DNA of 24,465 nucleotides from Oehlia diaphana (lineage: Eukaryota; Glomeromycota; Glomeromycetes; Glomerales; Glomeraceae), in NCBI GenBank assembly GCA_003833135.1, contig QZLH01000051.1, positions 178,947-203,411 on the forward strand. Reading direction: 5' to 3'. How positions within the stretch are numbered: position 1 is the first letter of the stretch; every line of letters begins with the position of its first letter. The translations under genes were made by a program, and so were the position numbers. Below, one piece after another: positions 1 to 9,989 of the stretch. The notes under the pieces were generated by a model that did not search any database, had not been told where the DNA came from, and worked only from the letters and a program-made list of their open reading frames with translations.

Positions 1-130
1 TTCCACAAAACTAGTTTTGTTAAAAATATTATAAAAACGCGTCTGCCATATTGTGTAACATAAATTTACTAAAAAGGAAATTTGATAATTCCGGCCAAAA
101 TTATGAACTTTAGTATTTGGCATATATAAC

Positions 131-264
131 AAATTCCGTACAAAAATTGTTAATTTACAAATTCAGTCATTAGTTATTTTTACCTGAATAAATTCCGTAC
201 ATTTTTTAATGATAAATTCCGTACAAAAATTGTTAATTTAAAAATACCGTACAAATTCAGTCAT
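131..264. repeat. Direct repeat, AAATTCCGTACAAA type
   Basis: A 27-base string starting AAATTCCGTACAAAAATTG occurs identically at 131-157 and 214-240. Each copy is followed by a second shared word, CAAATTCAGTCAT (158-170 and about 252-264). Looser copies of CCGTACA continue to about 360. This is a short, partly decayed direct repeat with a period of about 83-94 bases. No terminal inverted repeat or coding content was seen in it. Confidence 0.65.
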
Positions 265-1082
265 ATTTCGTACAATTCTTCTAATAAATGTATATAAATT
301 ATCTTAATGTATACATCACTACAAATTCTGTACATATTCCGTATGAGAACGTATAAAATCTGTACAAATAATGAACAATTACTTTTTATAGGGCAATATT
401 TATTAAATGTACCAACTTATAAAAAATTTTATAAATTTTTATCGAAGAACTATCATGGCATAGCTTTATAGTGTACTGTATTTAAAACCATGCATGACTT
501 CTAAATTGACAATATAGTTTTTCCACACGTTTATGCTGCTGTTGGTACGAAAGGATCATGTAGTTACACAAATTAAATAAGGGAAAATAATCACATTTTT
601 ATCCATGCAAATTCTTGAGTATTAAAATTTTCTTACCTACTATAAAATTGTTTTATTATTAATAACAGTAACTCTAGAAATAAATTAATATACAAAATTT
701 CAATAACTTATATAAGATTCAGTTTTAATGGTGAACAGTATAGTAAAAAAAAAAAAAGCAATAGACAATAGTATGTATTATACATAAATTTTTTGACACA
801 AAAGTTTCTCATCACATATTCTTTTCAAATTATACTTATGTCATTTTAAAAATGTATATTTCATTTTAACTTTTGCTTTCAAATAGGACTGTTAAGACTG
901 GTTAAAAATAGTTAATTTAACTGGTTGAATTATTTATTCGGTGCAGATTATGACGGTATTGCCATTTTCAAGCATACACATTTTCATAATTATATATCAA
1001 CAAGTGTCAAAAAAATTTTATTAACAATAAATTGGGAGTTCAATTCTTGCTGGAATTAAAGATTTAAAATTTGCATGATGTA

Positions 1083-1119
1083 TTAATTCCGGTCAAATTT
1101 TAATGCCGGCCAGAATTAA
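1083..1119. repeat. Imperfect inverted repeat, TTAATTCCGG type
   Basis: The left arm TTAATTCCGGTC is matched by the reverse complement of the right arm, TTAATTCTGGCC, around an AT-rich loop. A related string AATTCCGGCCAAAATTA lies at about 86-102. The two sites could be the ends of one roughly 1 kb non-autonomous element, or two independent MITE fragments. No transposase reading frame lies between them. Confidence 0.4.
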
Positions 1120-3657
1120 CATCAGGAAATTTTTCCACGTAAAATCCACATGGAAATCCATATTAAATATTGTGGAATTATATGGAGCTCTGAATAGTTC
1201 CAATTTTTTCCAAATACCCAGTGATGAAACAAGGTATTTTTACAAAATTCTACAAAGATCCATGTAGGATGTATGGGACATATTTCTGAACTAATCCATA
1301 TGGAATTACATGGATCGATCTACCTAAAAATTTCATGATATAGGTTAAGGTTTTTTGGACCGATTCCAAGCTCTAGATCTAATTCATCCATTGTTTTCAG
1401 TATATTTTATAGAATTTAATTTTCAATTGTATTGCACAATGTATGAAAAAAATTTCTAACCACTGATATGGGAAACGTACAATTGAGGCTATTATAAACT
1501 TATATTATTTGAAGATAAATAAACAAGATTCTGGTTTAGATAACATACAGTATTAGTAAACGTCCTACACATCAACAACATACATAAAATTTAGAATAAG
1601 ATAGTATTAATTATTAATTATGGATATTTTAAATCTGATACTGATATTCCTTTCCATCATTTACAAATTTCTCAATAAGTAACCAAATATTTTTACCAAA
1701 AATACACCATAAATTAAAAAAAAATGGTAGAGATTTAGTTAATTATACTATTAAATAGATATATATTTTTTTCAAAAAAAAATTTTAAGGGCTTAAACAT
1801 TTAAAACCCGAATAAATAAAGAATCAAAATTTATTTCAATGATAATTGTATAATATTAAAAAGTATAAATTTGTATACTAGAGTTAAAACTAAATTATGT
1901 TATTAAGTTATATTGAAAAAAAAAATTGAATAAAATAAATAATTTATAAAATTTCTTAAATACCTAATAGTTTTCATAGTAATTATCAGACGATTTTCTA
2001 AAAAAAAAAGTATAACTCCATCACTATTTGGTCTCATAAAATTACTTGTCATTACTATTATTAGCTTCATTATTTATTATCCTAACTCATCAACTTTTTT
2101 AGAGAAAAGATGAATAGTAAAACAAATGAAGAGTGCAATTAAAGAGTTAGGAATAGTTAAAGATGAATATGAAAAAAATTATTAATAGAAGTATTAAGCT
2201 CATTAATTATTAGTTTGGACGGATGTGCATTACGTTGAAAGAATAATTTTATATGTGAAAATGATAGAGATTGGGTTAAAAGGCTGTTTGTGATTAAGTA
2301 TGATCAATTCTTCATGTTTGGTGGACATATTACATAATAATGTTATTCAAGAGATTGACTGGAACAAGACCTTAAAGTTCAGTTCCAATCATGTTGTAAT
2401 ACCGTTATTAAGCACACCGAAATTAAGCATCCCTACATTTTAAATAATATCTAAAATAAGCATACTGTCAGAAATCAGCTTGTAATGCATTAATTATGAA
2501 TAACGGGTTCAAAAAATTATTAATAATAGTGGCTTAGTTGTGGAAAATTTTACATGAGATTATCATTTTCATTAAAATCTACATGTATGGAAAATTTAAT
2601 TCAATTTTGAAAAAAGGGGCATCTTCTAAAGTGATCATTTCGAATCCTTAAAGTATAATAATAAGCTGCAGTTAATGCAATATGGGTGTAGTTTAAGAAA
2701 AAACATTCAATTTAAAAGTATCTAGCTTCTGTATCAACCAAATTTTCATAAGAAATGGTACTAGTATTAAAAGAGTTATGAGTGCTACGATGAATATGAA
2801 AATGTATATTTGGTTCTTACGGAATATATTACATAGTTTGCATGATTTCAAGAAATTATATGTCAAAGAACCAAGAAATTACTTAAGGCTGCATAAGTAT
2901 TACATTAGGAGTCTTACCAACACTAGCACCTGTAGTTGTTTTTCCAAATGATCTTATCAATGCTTATTATATAAATTGGAGAATTATGTTGATAATTCAA
3001 CATATTTTACTCAACTGTCTGGTGGTACTGAAAATATATTAATAAAAAATTTTAGGAAATGGTATTAATGGATTATTTTTTGAAAAAGAATAGTGTGATG
3101 TTGCTATTTTAGATTAATATCAATTATATAAGAAATTCGTGTTGATCATTCATAAATTCAAATGAAATAATAAAATTATTCATTGTAATTGTAATAATTG
3201 CGCCAAATCCTTAAGAAACTGCTTTTAACTTAAAAAATAATACTATTTATTTACAGGAACATTTGAACTAATTTTGATTTTAGGTGCTATTGTTGTACTT
3301 TATCATTTTATTTTCTGTCATCCATTGAGTCATGTGATCCTAATTCTGTTTCACTTATGAGTTATGATTAAACATTATATGAGAGAACATATAAATGTCT
3401 GTATAATTTGATATAATGATATTTTTCAAAGAATTCTTAATAATCACTATATCATTTATTACTAAATTAATATATTTTATGTAGTCTATAAAAATGCATT
3501 TATTGTAAACAAAATAATTTACGGTTTAATAACAACATTCTACACATAAGTTCTATAAAAATATTAACTCATAATAAATTTTAAATATATTTTTAATATG
3601 AAATTAAAGAAAAAAAAAAATTTTTTTGTGGTATCTTTACATCATGTAACTTTTATT

Positions 3658-4214
3658 ATGCAATTAAAAATTAATAAATATAATGATGTGTTAATTGAAT
3701 GGATACCTTTCAATCAGTTTAATGATATAAAAAAAATAAGCAATGATTCTGTCTCATTATATTCAGCAATATGGACAGATGGTTTATTAGAATATAATTG
3801 TGATAAAATGGAACAAGAAAGAATACCTAATAAAGAAGTTGCTTTAAAGTCTTTGAGTAATTTACAAAATAATGATATTATCAATGAATTACTAAATGAG
3901 GTATAAAATATTTGATCTTTTATAATTTAATTTAAGAGCTTTTATTAAAATAACTTTTTATATTATAACAGATTGAATCATATTCTGTTCAAATTGTCAA
4001 ATATGATAATATTGTTAAAATATATGGAATATCTCAAAACCCAACTACAAAAGATTATATTATAGTACTTCAAAATGGTTATTGTAAAATCTGTGATAAC
4101 ATATATATTAATATAAGGTATAAATGGTGCAAGCAATGTCTAATAAATGATTTAAAACAAAATTTTACAAACTGGACTAGTGAAAATGAAAAAATTGACA
4201 AATTTATACAACGA
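3658..4214 (+). repeat. Kinase N-lobe unit 1 of tandem array (5' truncated)
   Basis: This unit begins abruptly at the MQLKIN block, with no zinc motif upstream. Its N-lobe keeps EW-IPFNQFNDI, LYSAIW and the VAIK-type lysine (EVALKSL), but the glycine loop is gone (KISNDSVSLYSA). The exon ends at 3900 with GAG before a GTATAA donor; the intron is 3901-3971. The hinge block IYGISQNPTTKDYI follows in exon 2. Unit boundaries here run from MQLKI to the next MQLKI, giving a period of 557 bases. Confidence 0.75.
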
Positions 4215-4847
4215 ATGCAATTAGAAATTGATAAGTTAAATGTTACAATAATTGAATGGATATCATATAATCAGTTTAATAATATCAAGTTATTATATAA
4301 AGATGATTCTGTTATAATATATTCAGCAATATTTATAAATGGACCGTTATATTATAATTATGATAAGATGGAATGGGAGAGGAAACCTAATGAAAAAGTT
4401 ACTTTAATATGTTTAAATGATTCACAAATAACTACTGATGAATTTTTAAATAAAGTATAAAATTTTGATTTCTTTGTGATTCAGTTTAAAAGCTTTTACT
4501 AATGATTTATCTTATATTTTATAGATTAAAACATACATTGATGAAAGACATATAAGGAATTACATTAGTAATAGTAAGAAAAAATCCTCCTTTAACCAAT
4601 ATACAGAGCATCATATCGGAACTTATGAAAATGATAACAATAATTTTATTAAAGTATATGGAATATCTCAAAGTCCGGATTCAAAAGATTACATTATGGT
4701 GCTTCAAGATTGTTATTGTGAAAACTGTAGTAAAATGTATGAAAAAACAAGGTATAAGTGGTGCAATCCGTGTCTTAGAAATAATTTAAACAAAATTTTG
4801 TAAATTGGACTAGTGGAAATGAAATAATTGATGAATTAATTCAAGAA
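4215..4847 (+). repeat. Zinc-motif/N-lobe unit 2, open exon
   Basis: Exon 2 (3972-4454, 483 bases, phase 0 at both ends) is fully open. Its Cys motif is at 4083-4139. In the N-lobe the glycine loop is lost (KLLYKDDSVIIYSA) and the VAIK lysine is replaced by Ile (KVTLICL), so this unit could not bind ATP normally. The exon end is AAA before GTATAA at 4455; the acceptor is at 4523-4524. The following hinge part carries an extra insert of roughly 25 residues compared with the other units, which explains the longer 633-base period. Confidence 0.75.
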
Positions 4848-5411
4848 CTGCAATTAAGTATTACAAAGCATAGTGATACGATAGTTGAATGGATACCATA
4901 TAACCATTTTAATAATATTAAAGAAATAGTTTAAGGTGAATTTGCTACATTATATTCAGCAGATTGGATGAATGGCTTGCTGGATTATGAATATTATAAA
5001 TGGAAAAGAAACCCTAATATAAAAGTTACTTTAAAGTACTTATATAACTCACAAGATATTACTGAAGAATATTTATATGGGGTATGAAATTTCAAATCTT
5101 TAATTTTTTTGTAATTTAATTTTTAATATATAGTAAAAGTCTTTTATAATTAGCAAATTAAATCATTCAGTATTGCAATAAATAAAGAAGATAGTACTTA
5201 TAATAACCCTAGAATATATGGAATATCACAAAATCCAAACACAAAAGATTACATTGTAGTTCTTGAGAATGGAAATCACTGTGAAAAATGTGGCGAAATA
5301 TATACATTAATATATATAAAATGGTGTGAATCATGTCAAATAAGTAATTTTATAATGGATTTTAAAAATTGGACTAGTGGAAATGAAATAATTGATGAAT
5401 TCATTCAAGAA
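4848..5411 (+). repeat. Zinc-motif/N-lobe unit 3, broken exon
   Basis: Exon 3 (4525-5081) has two lesions. One A is missing from an AAAA run near 4786-4791, so the frame closes at TAA 4801-4803. A TAA at 4932-4934 also sits where the lysine of the G-K-G loop is expected (KEIV-stop-GEFATLYSA). Homology resumes in the shifted frame right after the first lesion (VNWTSGNEIIDELIQ). The Cys motif at 4717-4773 lies before the shift and keeps all four Cys. The first lesion is in a homopolymer and could be an assembly error; the second cannot be explained that way. Confidence 0.75.
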
Positions 5412-5984
5412 ATGCAATTAGAATTTAAAATCTACTATAATGATATAATGGTTGAATGGATACCATATAACCAATTTAATAATATTATAAAAGTAGGTGA
5501 AAGTGATTTTGTTATGCTATACTCAGCAATATGGATGAATGGACCATTAGAATATGATAAATCTGATAAAAAGGAATGGATAAGGATGCCTAATAAAAAA
5601 GTTGCTTTAAAATATTTATGTAATTCACAAAATATTAACAATGAATTTTTAATTGAGGTATATACTAATTGCTAATTTTTTTTTTTTTTTTGTCATGATT
5701 TAAATATTCTTTTAATATAACAATTTTTTTATATATTTTAGGAAACTAAATTATATGTTAAAAGCAATGAATATGACATTTCTAAAATATATGGAATATC
5801 TCAAAATCCAGATACAAAAAATTATATTATAATTCTTCAGGATGGAATTCTCTGTGATAAATGTATTAAATTATATAATGATATTAGTAATAAATGGTGT
5901 AAAATATGCCAGATTAATAATTTAAAGCAAAATTTTGCAAATTGGACTAGTGGAAATCAACAAATTGATAAATTGATTCAAGAA
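5412..5984 (+). repeat. Zinc-motif/N-lobe unit 4, open exon
   Basis: Exon 4 (5154-5657, 504 bases) is open from acceptor to donor. The Cys motif is at 5280-5336. The N-lobe reads VEWIPYNQFNNII, then a degenerate loop (VGESDFVMLYSA, one Gly left), YSAIWMNGPLEY, and retains the lysine (KVALKYL). The donor is GTATAT at 5658. A minus-strand open frame over this exon is a codon-bias shadow. Confidence 0.75.
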
Positions 5985-6531
5985 ATGCAATTAAAGATTA
6001 ACAATTATAATGGTATAGTTGAATGGATACCATATAACCAGTTTAATGATATTAATAAAATAGGCAAAAATGATTCTGCTGTATTATATTCAGCAATATG
6101 GAATGATAATTGTGATAAAATGGAGCAGAAAAGTATACATAATAAAGAAGTTAGTACTTTAAAATATTTGTGTAATTCACAAAATAATGATATTACCAAT
6201 GAATTTTTGAATAAGGTATAAAATTTTTAATCTTTTGCAATTTATTAATTCTAAGTGCTTTTTTTGTTAAAATAGCTTTTTTTTATTATAATAGATAAAA
6301 TCATTTTTTATTGAATATGATAATATTATTAAAATATATGGAATATCACAGAATTCAGCTATAAAGGATTATATTATGGTTCTTGAAATTGGAAAAAATT
6401 GTGAAATATGTGGTGAAATATATGCAGATTTGACCTATAAATGGTGTAAATCATGTCAAATAAATGATCTAAAGAATAGATTTGTTAATTGGACAAGTGG
6501 AAATAAAATAATTGATGAATTGATTCAGAAA
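5985..6531 (+). repeat. Zinc-motif/N-lobe unit 5, open exon
   Basis: Exon 5 (5742-6215, 474 bases, phase 0-0) is open. The Cys motif is at 5853-5909. The glycine loop is partly kept (IGKNDSAVLYSA). The N-lobe is shortened after YSAIW, where the usual NGPLxY is reduced to ND, and one extra residue separates V from the lysine (EVSTLKYL). The donor is GTATAA at 6216. Confidence 0.75.
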
Positions 6532-7101
6532 GAACAACTAAAGATTAAAAATCATGATGATATAATAGTTGAATGGATACCATATTACCGGTTTAGTAAT
6601 ATTAAGAAAGTAAACAAGAGTGATACTACTTTACAATATTCAGCAATATGGATGAATGGTCCATTAAAATATGATGGAATAAAGTGGGAAAGAATTCCTA
6701 ATAAAAAAGTTACTTTGAAATATTTATGTAGTTTACAAAATATTACCAATGAAATTTTAAATGGGGTATGAATTTTAATTTCTTTGTTATTTAATTTAAA
6801 TACTTTTTTCCTAATAACTTTTATATTTTTAATAGGCTTATTCATATTTTATTAAAGTGAGTGACTTACCATTAAACATATTACATCCAACTAAAGGTAT
6901 ATCACCTAAAATATACGGAATATCTCAAAATCCAATTACAAGAGATTATTTTATAGTTATTAAAGGTTACTGTAAAAAATGTAGTGACAATTATACAGAT
7001 ATTGAACACAAATGGTGCAAACCATGTCAAATAAAAGATTTAAAAAATGATTTTATAAACTGGACTAGTGAAATAAAAAAATTGATGAATTAATTCAAGA
7101 A
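6532..7101 (+). repeat. Zinc-motif/N-lobe unit 6, open exon
   Basis: Exon 6 (6295-6765, 471 bases, phase 0-0) is open. The Cys motif is at 6400-6456. The N-lobe reads VEWIPYYRFSNI, has no glycine loop (VNKSDTTLQYSA), and keeps the lysine (KVTLKYL). The conserved M of EMQL is replaced by E. The donor is GTATGA at 6766. Confidence 0.75.
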
Positions 7102-7510
7102 ATGCAATTAAAAATTAAAAATTATGATGACACAATAGTTGAATGGATACCACACGACCAGTTCAATAATATCAGAAAAATAGGTAAAGGTTGTTTTTCT
7201 ACAGTATATTCAGCATTATGGGAGAACGGTCCATTACAATATAATACAAATTACGAAGGGTTGGAAAGGGAACATAGTATAGAAGTTGCTTTAAAGTGCT
7301 TACATGATTCGCAAAATATTTCAAATGGGTTGTTAAATGAGGTATAAAATTTTCCTTTAAATCAATGAAGCTATTTAAAAATTTTTTTAATATAATTATG
7401 TTCTATAGGTTAAAAATTACTCTATTAATCATAATAAAATTCTTAAAATATATGGGATAACTCAAAATCCAATTACAAAAGATTATATTGTTGTTCTCCA
7501 ACTTGCAAGT
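7102..7510 (+). repeat. Unit 7: the only unit with an intact glycine loop
   Basis: Exon 7 (6836-7341) carries the Cys motif at 6971-7027, then a -1 shift within 7067-7082 (tggactagtgaaataaa against tggactagtgaaaatgaaa in exon 2), then an open N-lobe. This lobe keeps the full loop IGKGCFSTVYSA and the lysine EVALKCL. It lies directly before the C-lobe exon, so it is probably the original N-lobe from which the others were copied. Its hinge, IYGITQNPITKDYIVVLQ, is at the start of exon 8. Confidence 0.75.
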
Positions 7511-8151
7511 GAAGGTTTTGTTAATAGTAGATATATTAAAAAACCTTGGTATCGAATTAAAAAGTTGTATATATTGTACAAAATCGTGATTTACATATTG
7601 GAAATATATTAATATTACCTTCTGATCAATTTTTGGATCAATTTCCTATTGATTATAATTTAGTTGGTGATATATGTATTATGGATATGGGATTATGTAA
7701 AGAAGTCGATAATATAAGTAGTACGGTTTATGGAGTTATGCCTTATGTAGCTCCTGAAATATTAAGAGGAAAACCTTATACTCAAGCGGCAGATATATAT
7801 AGTTTTGGTATGATTATGTATTTTGTAGCAACTAGAAGACAACCTTTTGCCAATTGTGCTCATGATTATATTTTAGCATTAAATATATGTAATGGAATTA
7901 GACCCGAAATTAATGAGCAGGAAGCACCAAAATGTTATATTGAATTGATGAAAAGGTGTTGGAGTTCAAATCCAGATGATAGACCAAAAGCAATCGAAAT
8001 TAAAGAGGAAATTAATAAACACATTGAAGAAGCAATAAGAAATAAAAAATTTAGATTTTTAAACATTGGAAGTGACCAATCAACTGTTCATCCAAAAGCT
8101 TGTTATACTTCTCGATTGCTTAATCCATTTACAAAGGATCTCCCAAAGTAA
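7409..8151 (+). CDS. Kinase C-lobe exon, internally deleted
   Basis: This last exon of the array locus opens with the hinge (about 7409-7500). It then runs through some 70 bases of degraded sequence that replace the helix D/E region, and changes frame. The C-lobe is open from about 7579: NRDLHIGN catalytic loop (His of HRD replaced by Asn, Arg and Asp kept), DMG in place of DFG, YVAPE, DIYSFGMIM, and CWSSNPDDRP, then a tail ending at TAA 8149-8151. DMG is, as far as I recall, usual in this fungal kinase family, so it is not itself a defect. The missing helices between hinge and catalytic loop make a working fold unlikely. Confidence 0.7.
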
Positions 8152-9989
8152 CAATAATTCAATAGAAGTCATTGATTTTACAAAGTTAGTTACATTACTT
8201 TTAATCAAATTTTGACAAGAATTTATTAAATTAGGTTATCATCGGGGAATAAAAAAAAATTTCAATTTACCATTTTATTCATTATTCATAAAATATATGA
8301 TGTTTGTTTAACACTGATTGTAGAGTATATGTAGATTTTTTTTTTTACATGAATAAAGTCAGTTTGTAATTGAGCAATAAAATAACATAAAGATTAAATG
8401 ATATTCAGAGTTTTGTAGATTTATCATTTATGATATTTGATTAGAATTAAAATGAATAAATAAGTTATCACGAGATATTGAGATAAGTATGCTTAATATG
8501 TTATATAATTTGTGGAAGTTATGGTAAATAACCATGTCATTTGATGGTCATTTGGCCATTTGACTTATGAATGACCTAGTCGCTTAAGGCCATTTGTCAT
8601 TTGAGTCATTATTAAATATAAAGCTGTATAATTTAGGTCAAACTTTATGCGTTTGTACTATCATTGACATATTTATTTCATCCGCGGAACATTAAATTGT
8701 ATATCAGGATTATGAGTTTATGAGATCACATGATAATTAGTTCATTGATATCATTGTCCATATGACAAATGTCACGTACTAATCATTTGTTGATTTTTGT
8801 CTTTAGTACTGTTTTGTCTCAGTGATGTCATTATTCCATCACTGATTATATTGTTAAAAAAAAATGTATGATTTTTGCATTCGAATTTAATGGTGATACG
8901 ATCCAATTTATCTTAATTCTTTCAGCATACTTCAAAATTTTTAATATATTTTTTTTAATCATATTGCTACAACGTACGTCAAATATTTCTAACCTTAATA
9001 TGAGATGCTTATGGGTTACGACAAACTTATATTTTCGAAGTTGAAGAAAACAAGATTGTGCTACAGACGATCTAACTATAAATAAATACTATCTTATTCT
9101 GAGGTTTATATGAGTTGTATGTTTAGAATTAGTTAATTAGATTTTTTTCAAAAGGATATTTCAGGTTTAAACAATTAATATCTAACAACTTAGATTCGTT
9201 TTTTTTAGAAATATGTTCCAATTGCGAGTATTTATTTAGAATAATACTGAAAGATGCACCTATGAGGCTATGAGATGCATATGACAAGTACGTACCTGAT
9301 CGTATTGACAAATAATAGTGTAACTTTTCTTCAACAATACTACCAAAGACAGAAATTTTATATTCTATACATATGAACTTTACTAAATATTATCTGAGTT
9401 TAAATAAGTAAAAAGCAATTATAGCTTATTTTAAGCTTCTCTGAGTAATTATTTTTTCCATTTTCGTATAATTGCCAAAGTCAAAAGTATCACTATTCAA
9501 AGTTAATAGAGACATTTTTTCAATTTTTATTAAATTTTCCTTATAAAGTAATGAATAATCACCAAAATGGCAAAAAATTTTTGATATAAAATAAAAATCT
9601 ACGATCCCATTTCTTAAAATAATTTTTTATACTTAATAACTTTACAATTTTCTTATTTTCTAGAGATTCAAAATAAAAATAAATTAACTTCATATTAAAA
9701 GTGAATTTAATGAAGAAGTATTTAACCTAAATTTTTACACAAAAATATTTTTATTATTATCATAATTAATTATAATCTTTGAACTCACGTCATCTTATTA
9801 AATTTTGCAGAATAATCGATTTTATGTCTGTATAACAAGATAACGGATGATTTCGTTTAAAATTTCATTTCACTTAAAAAAAATAGGAATTAGATATAAT
9901 ATTTATTAAATTATTAACAAATCATAATTTTTTAAAAAAATTGTCTTTTAAACAGATTTATTATTTAACCTGGTAAAAGAGTCTAAAAC
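8152..9989. other. Non-coding stretch with TCATTTG word cluster
   Basis: No supportable gene. The first 40 bases look like the former C-terminal tail of the array kinase, out of frame. At 8535-8612 the word (T/C)CATTTG recurs five times (for example GTCATTTGATG, GTCATTTGGCC, GTCATTTGAG); related words return near 8757-8790. On the minus strand, 9569-9426 is an open 47-codon stretch that reads plausibly as protein (DYSLLYKENLIKIEKM, then NSDTFDFGNYTKMEK). It could be the end of a decayed gene; I cannot name it. Confidence 0.45.
8248..8253 (+). terminator. Candidate polyadenylation signal
   Basis: AATAAA about 100 bases after the stop of the array kinase locus, followed by a run of A. Such hexamers are frequent by chance in sequence this AT-rich. 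Confidence 0.25.

Larger units (their letters stand above)
1..3597. other. Gene-poor AT-rich region with short repeats
   Basis: I see no supportable coding region in this 3.6 kb. It holds homopolymer runs, a direct-repeat cluster built on AAATTCCGTACAAA (about 130-360), and two places with TTCCGGCC-type inverted sequences (about 85-103 and 1083-1119). At 2380-2450 there is a patch with repeated TTAAGCA words that could be a transposon remnant. Between about 2110 and 3130 are short plus-strand stretches that look faintly coding, for example a run reading DEYENVYLVLTEY near 2790 that meets a stop soon after. None keeps a frame long enough to be assigned to a family. Confidence 0.6.
3598..8151 (+). 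pseudogene. TKL kinase gene with tandemly duplicated zinc-motif/N-lobe exons
   Basis: Proposed exons: 3598-3900, 3972-4454, 4525-5081, 5154-5657, 5742-6215, 6295-6765, 6836-7341 and 7409-8151. Introns are 67-84 nt with GT..AG ends. Exons 2-7 each encode the same series: a hinge-like block (IYGISQNPxTKDYI), a C-x2-C-x11-C-x2-C motif, NWTSGN, then a kinase N-lobe from EWIPYNQFNNI through YSAIW to a VALK-like lysine and 'NE'. Exon 8 supplies the only C-lobe. Exons 1, 2, 4, 5 and 6 are open and multiples of three. Exon 3 has a -1 shift near 4788 and a stop at 4932-4934, exon 7 a -1 shift near 7070-7082, and exon 8 a shift with an apparent deletion before the catalytic loop. As a single protein it is broken; as exon cassettes parts may still be used. 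Exon 1 lacks the zinc motif, so the true 5' end is uncertain: ATG at 3598, or 3658 where homology begins. Confidence 0.7.

Noticed and set aside
1036..1060. tRNA T-arm-like string (GGGAGTTCAATTCTTGC)
   Set aside because: The flanking stem does not pair, and no acceptor, D-arm or anticodon arm is found around it.
2760..3130. Possible decayed coding region (DEYENVYLVLTEY and later short runs)
   Set aside because: Interrupted by stops within about 15 codons in each frame and matches no family order I can recognise.
5435..6845. Minus-strand open frames at 5641-5435, 6199-6005 and 6845-6585
   Set aside because: They lie antisense to the same part of three array units and repeat with them; they are codon-composition shadows of the plus-strand exons.
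3658..7341. Regular spacing of about 560 bases suggesting a CRISPR or satellite array
   Set aside because: Units are long, protein-coding and split by introns; repeats and spacers of CRISPR type are absent.
9129..9311. 60-codon minus-strand frame
   Set aside because: Starts with TTG, has no recognisable motif, splice context or neighbour; possibly a scrap of a decayed gene but not supportable.
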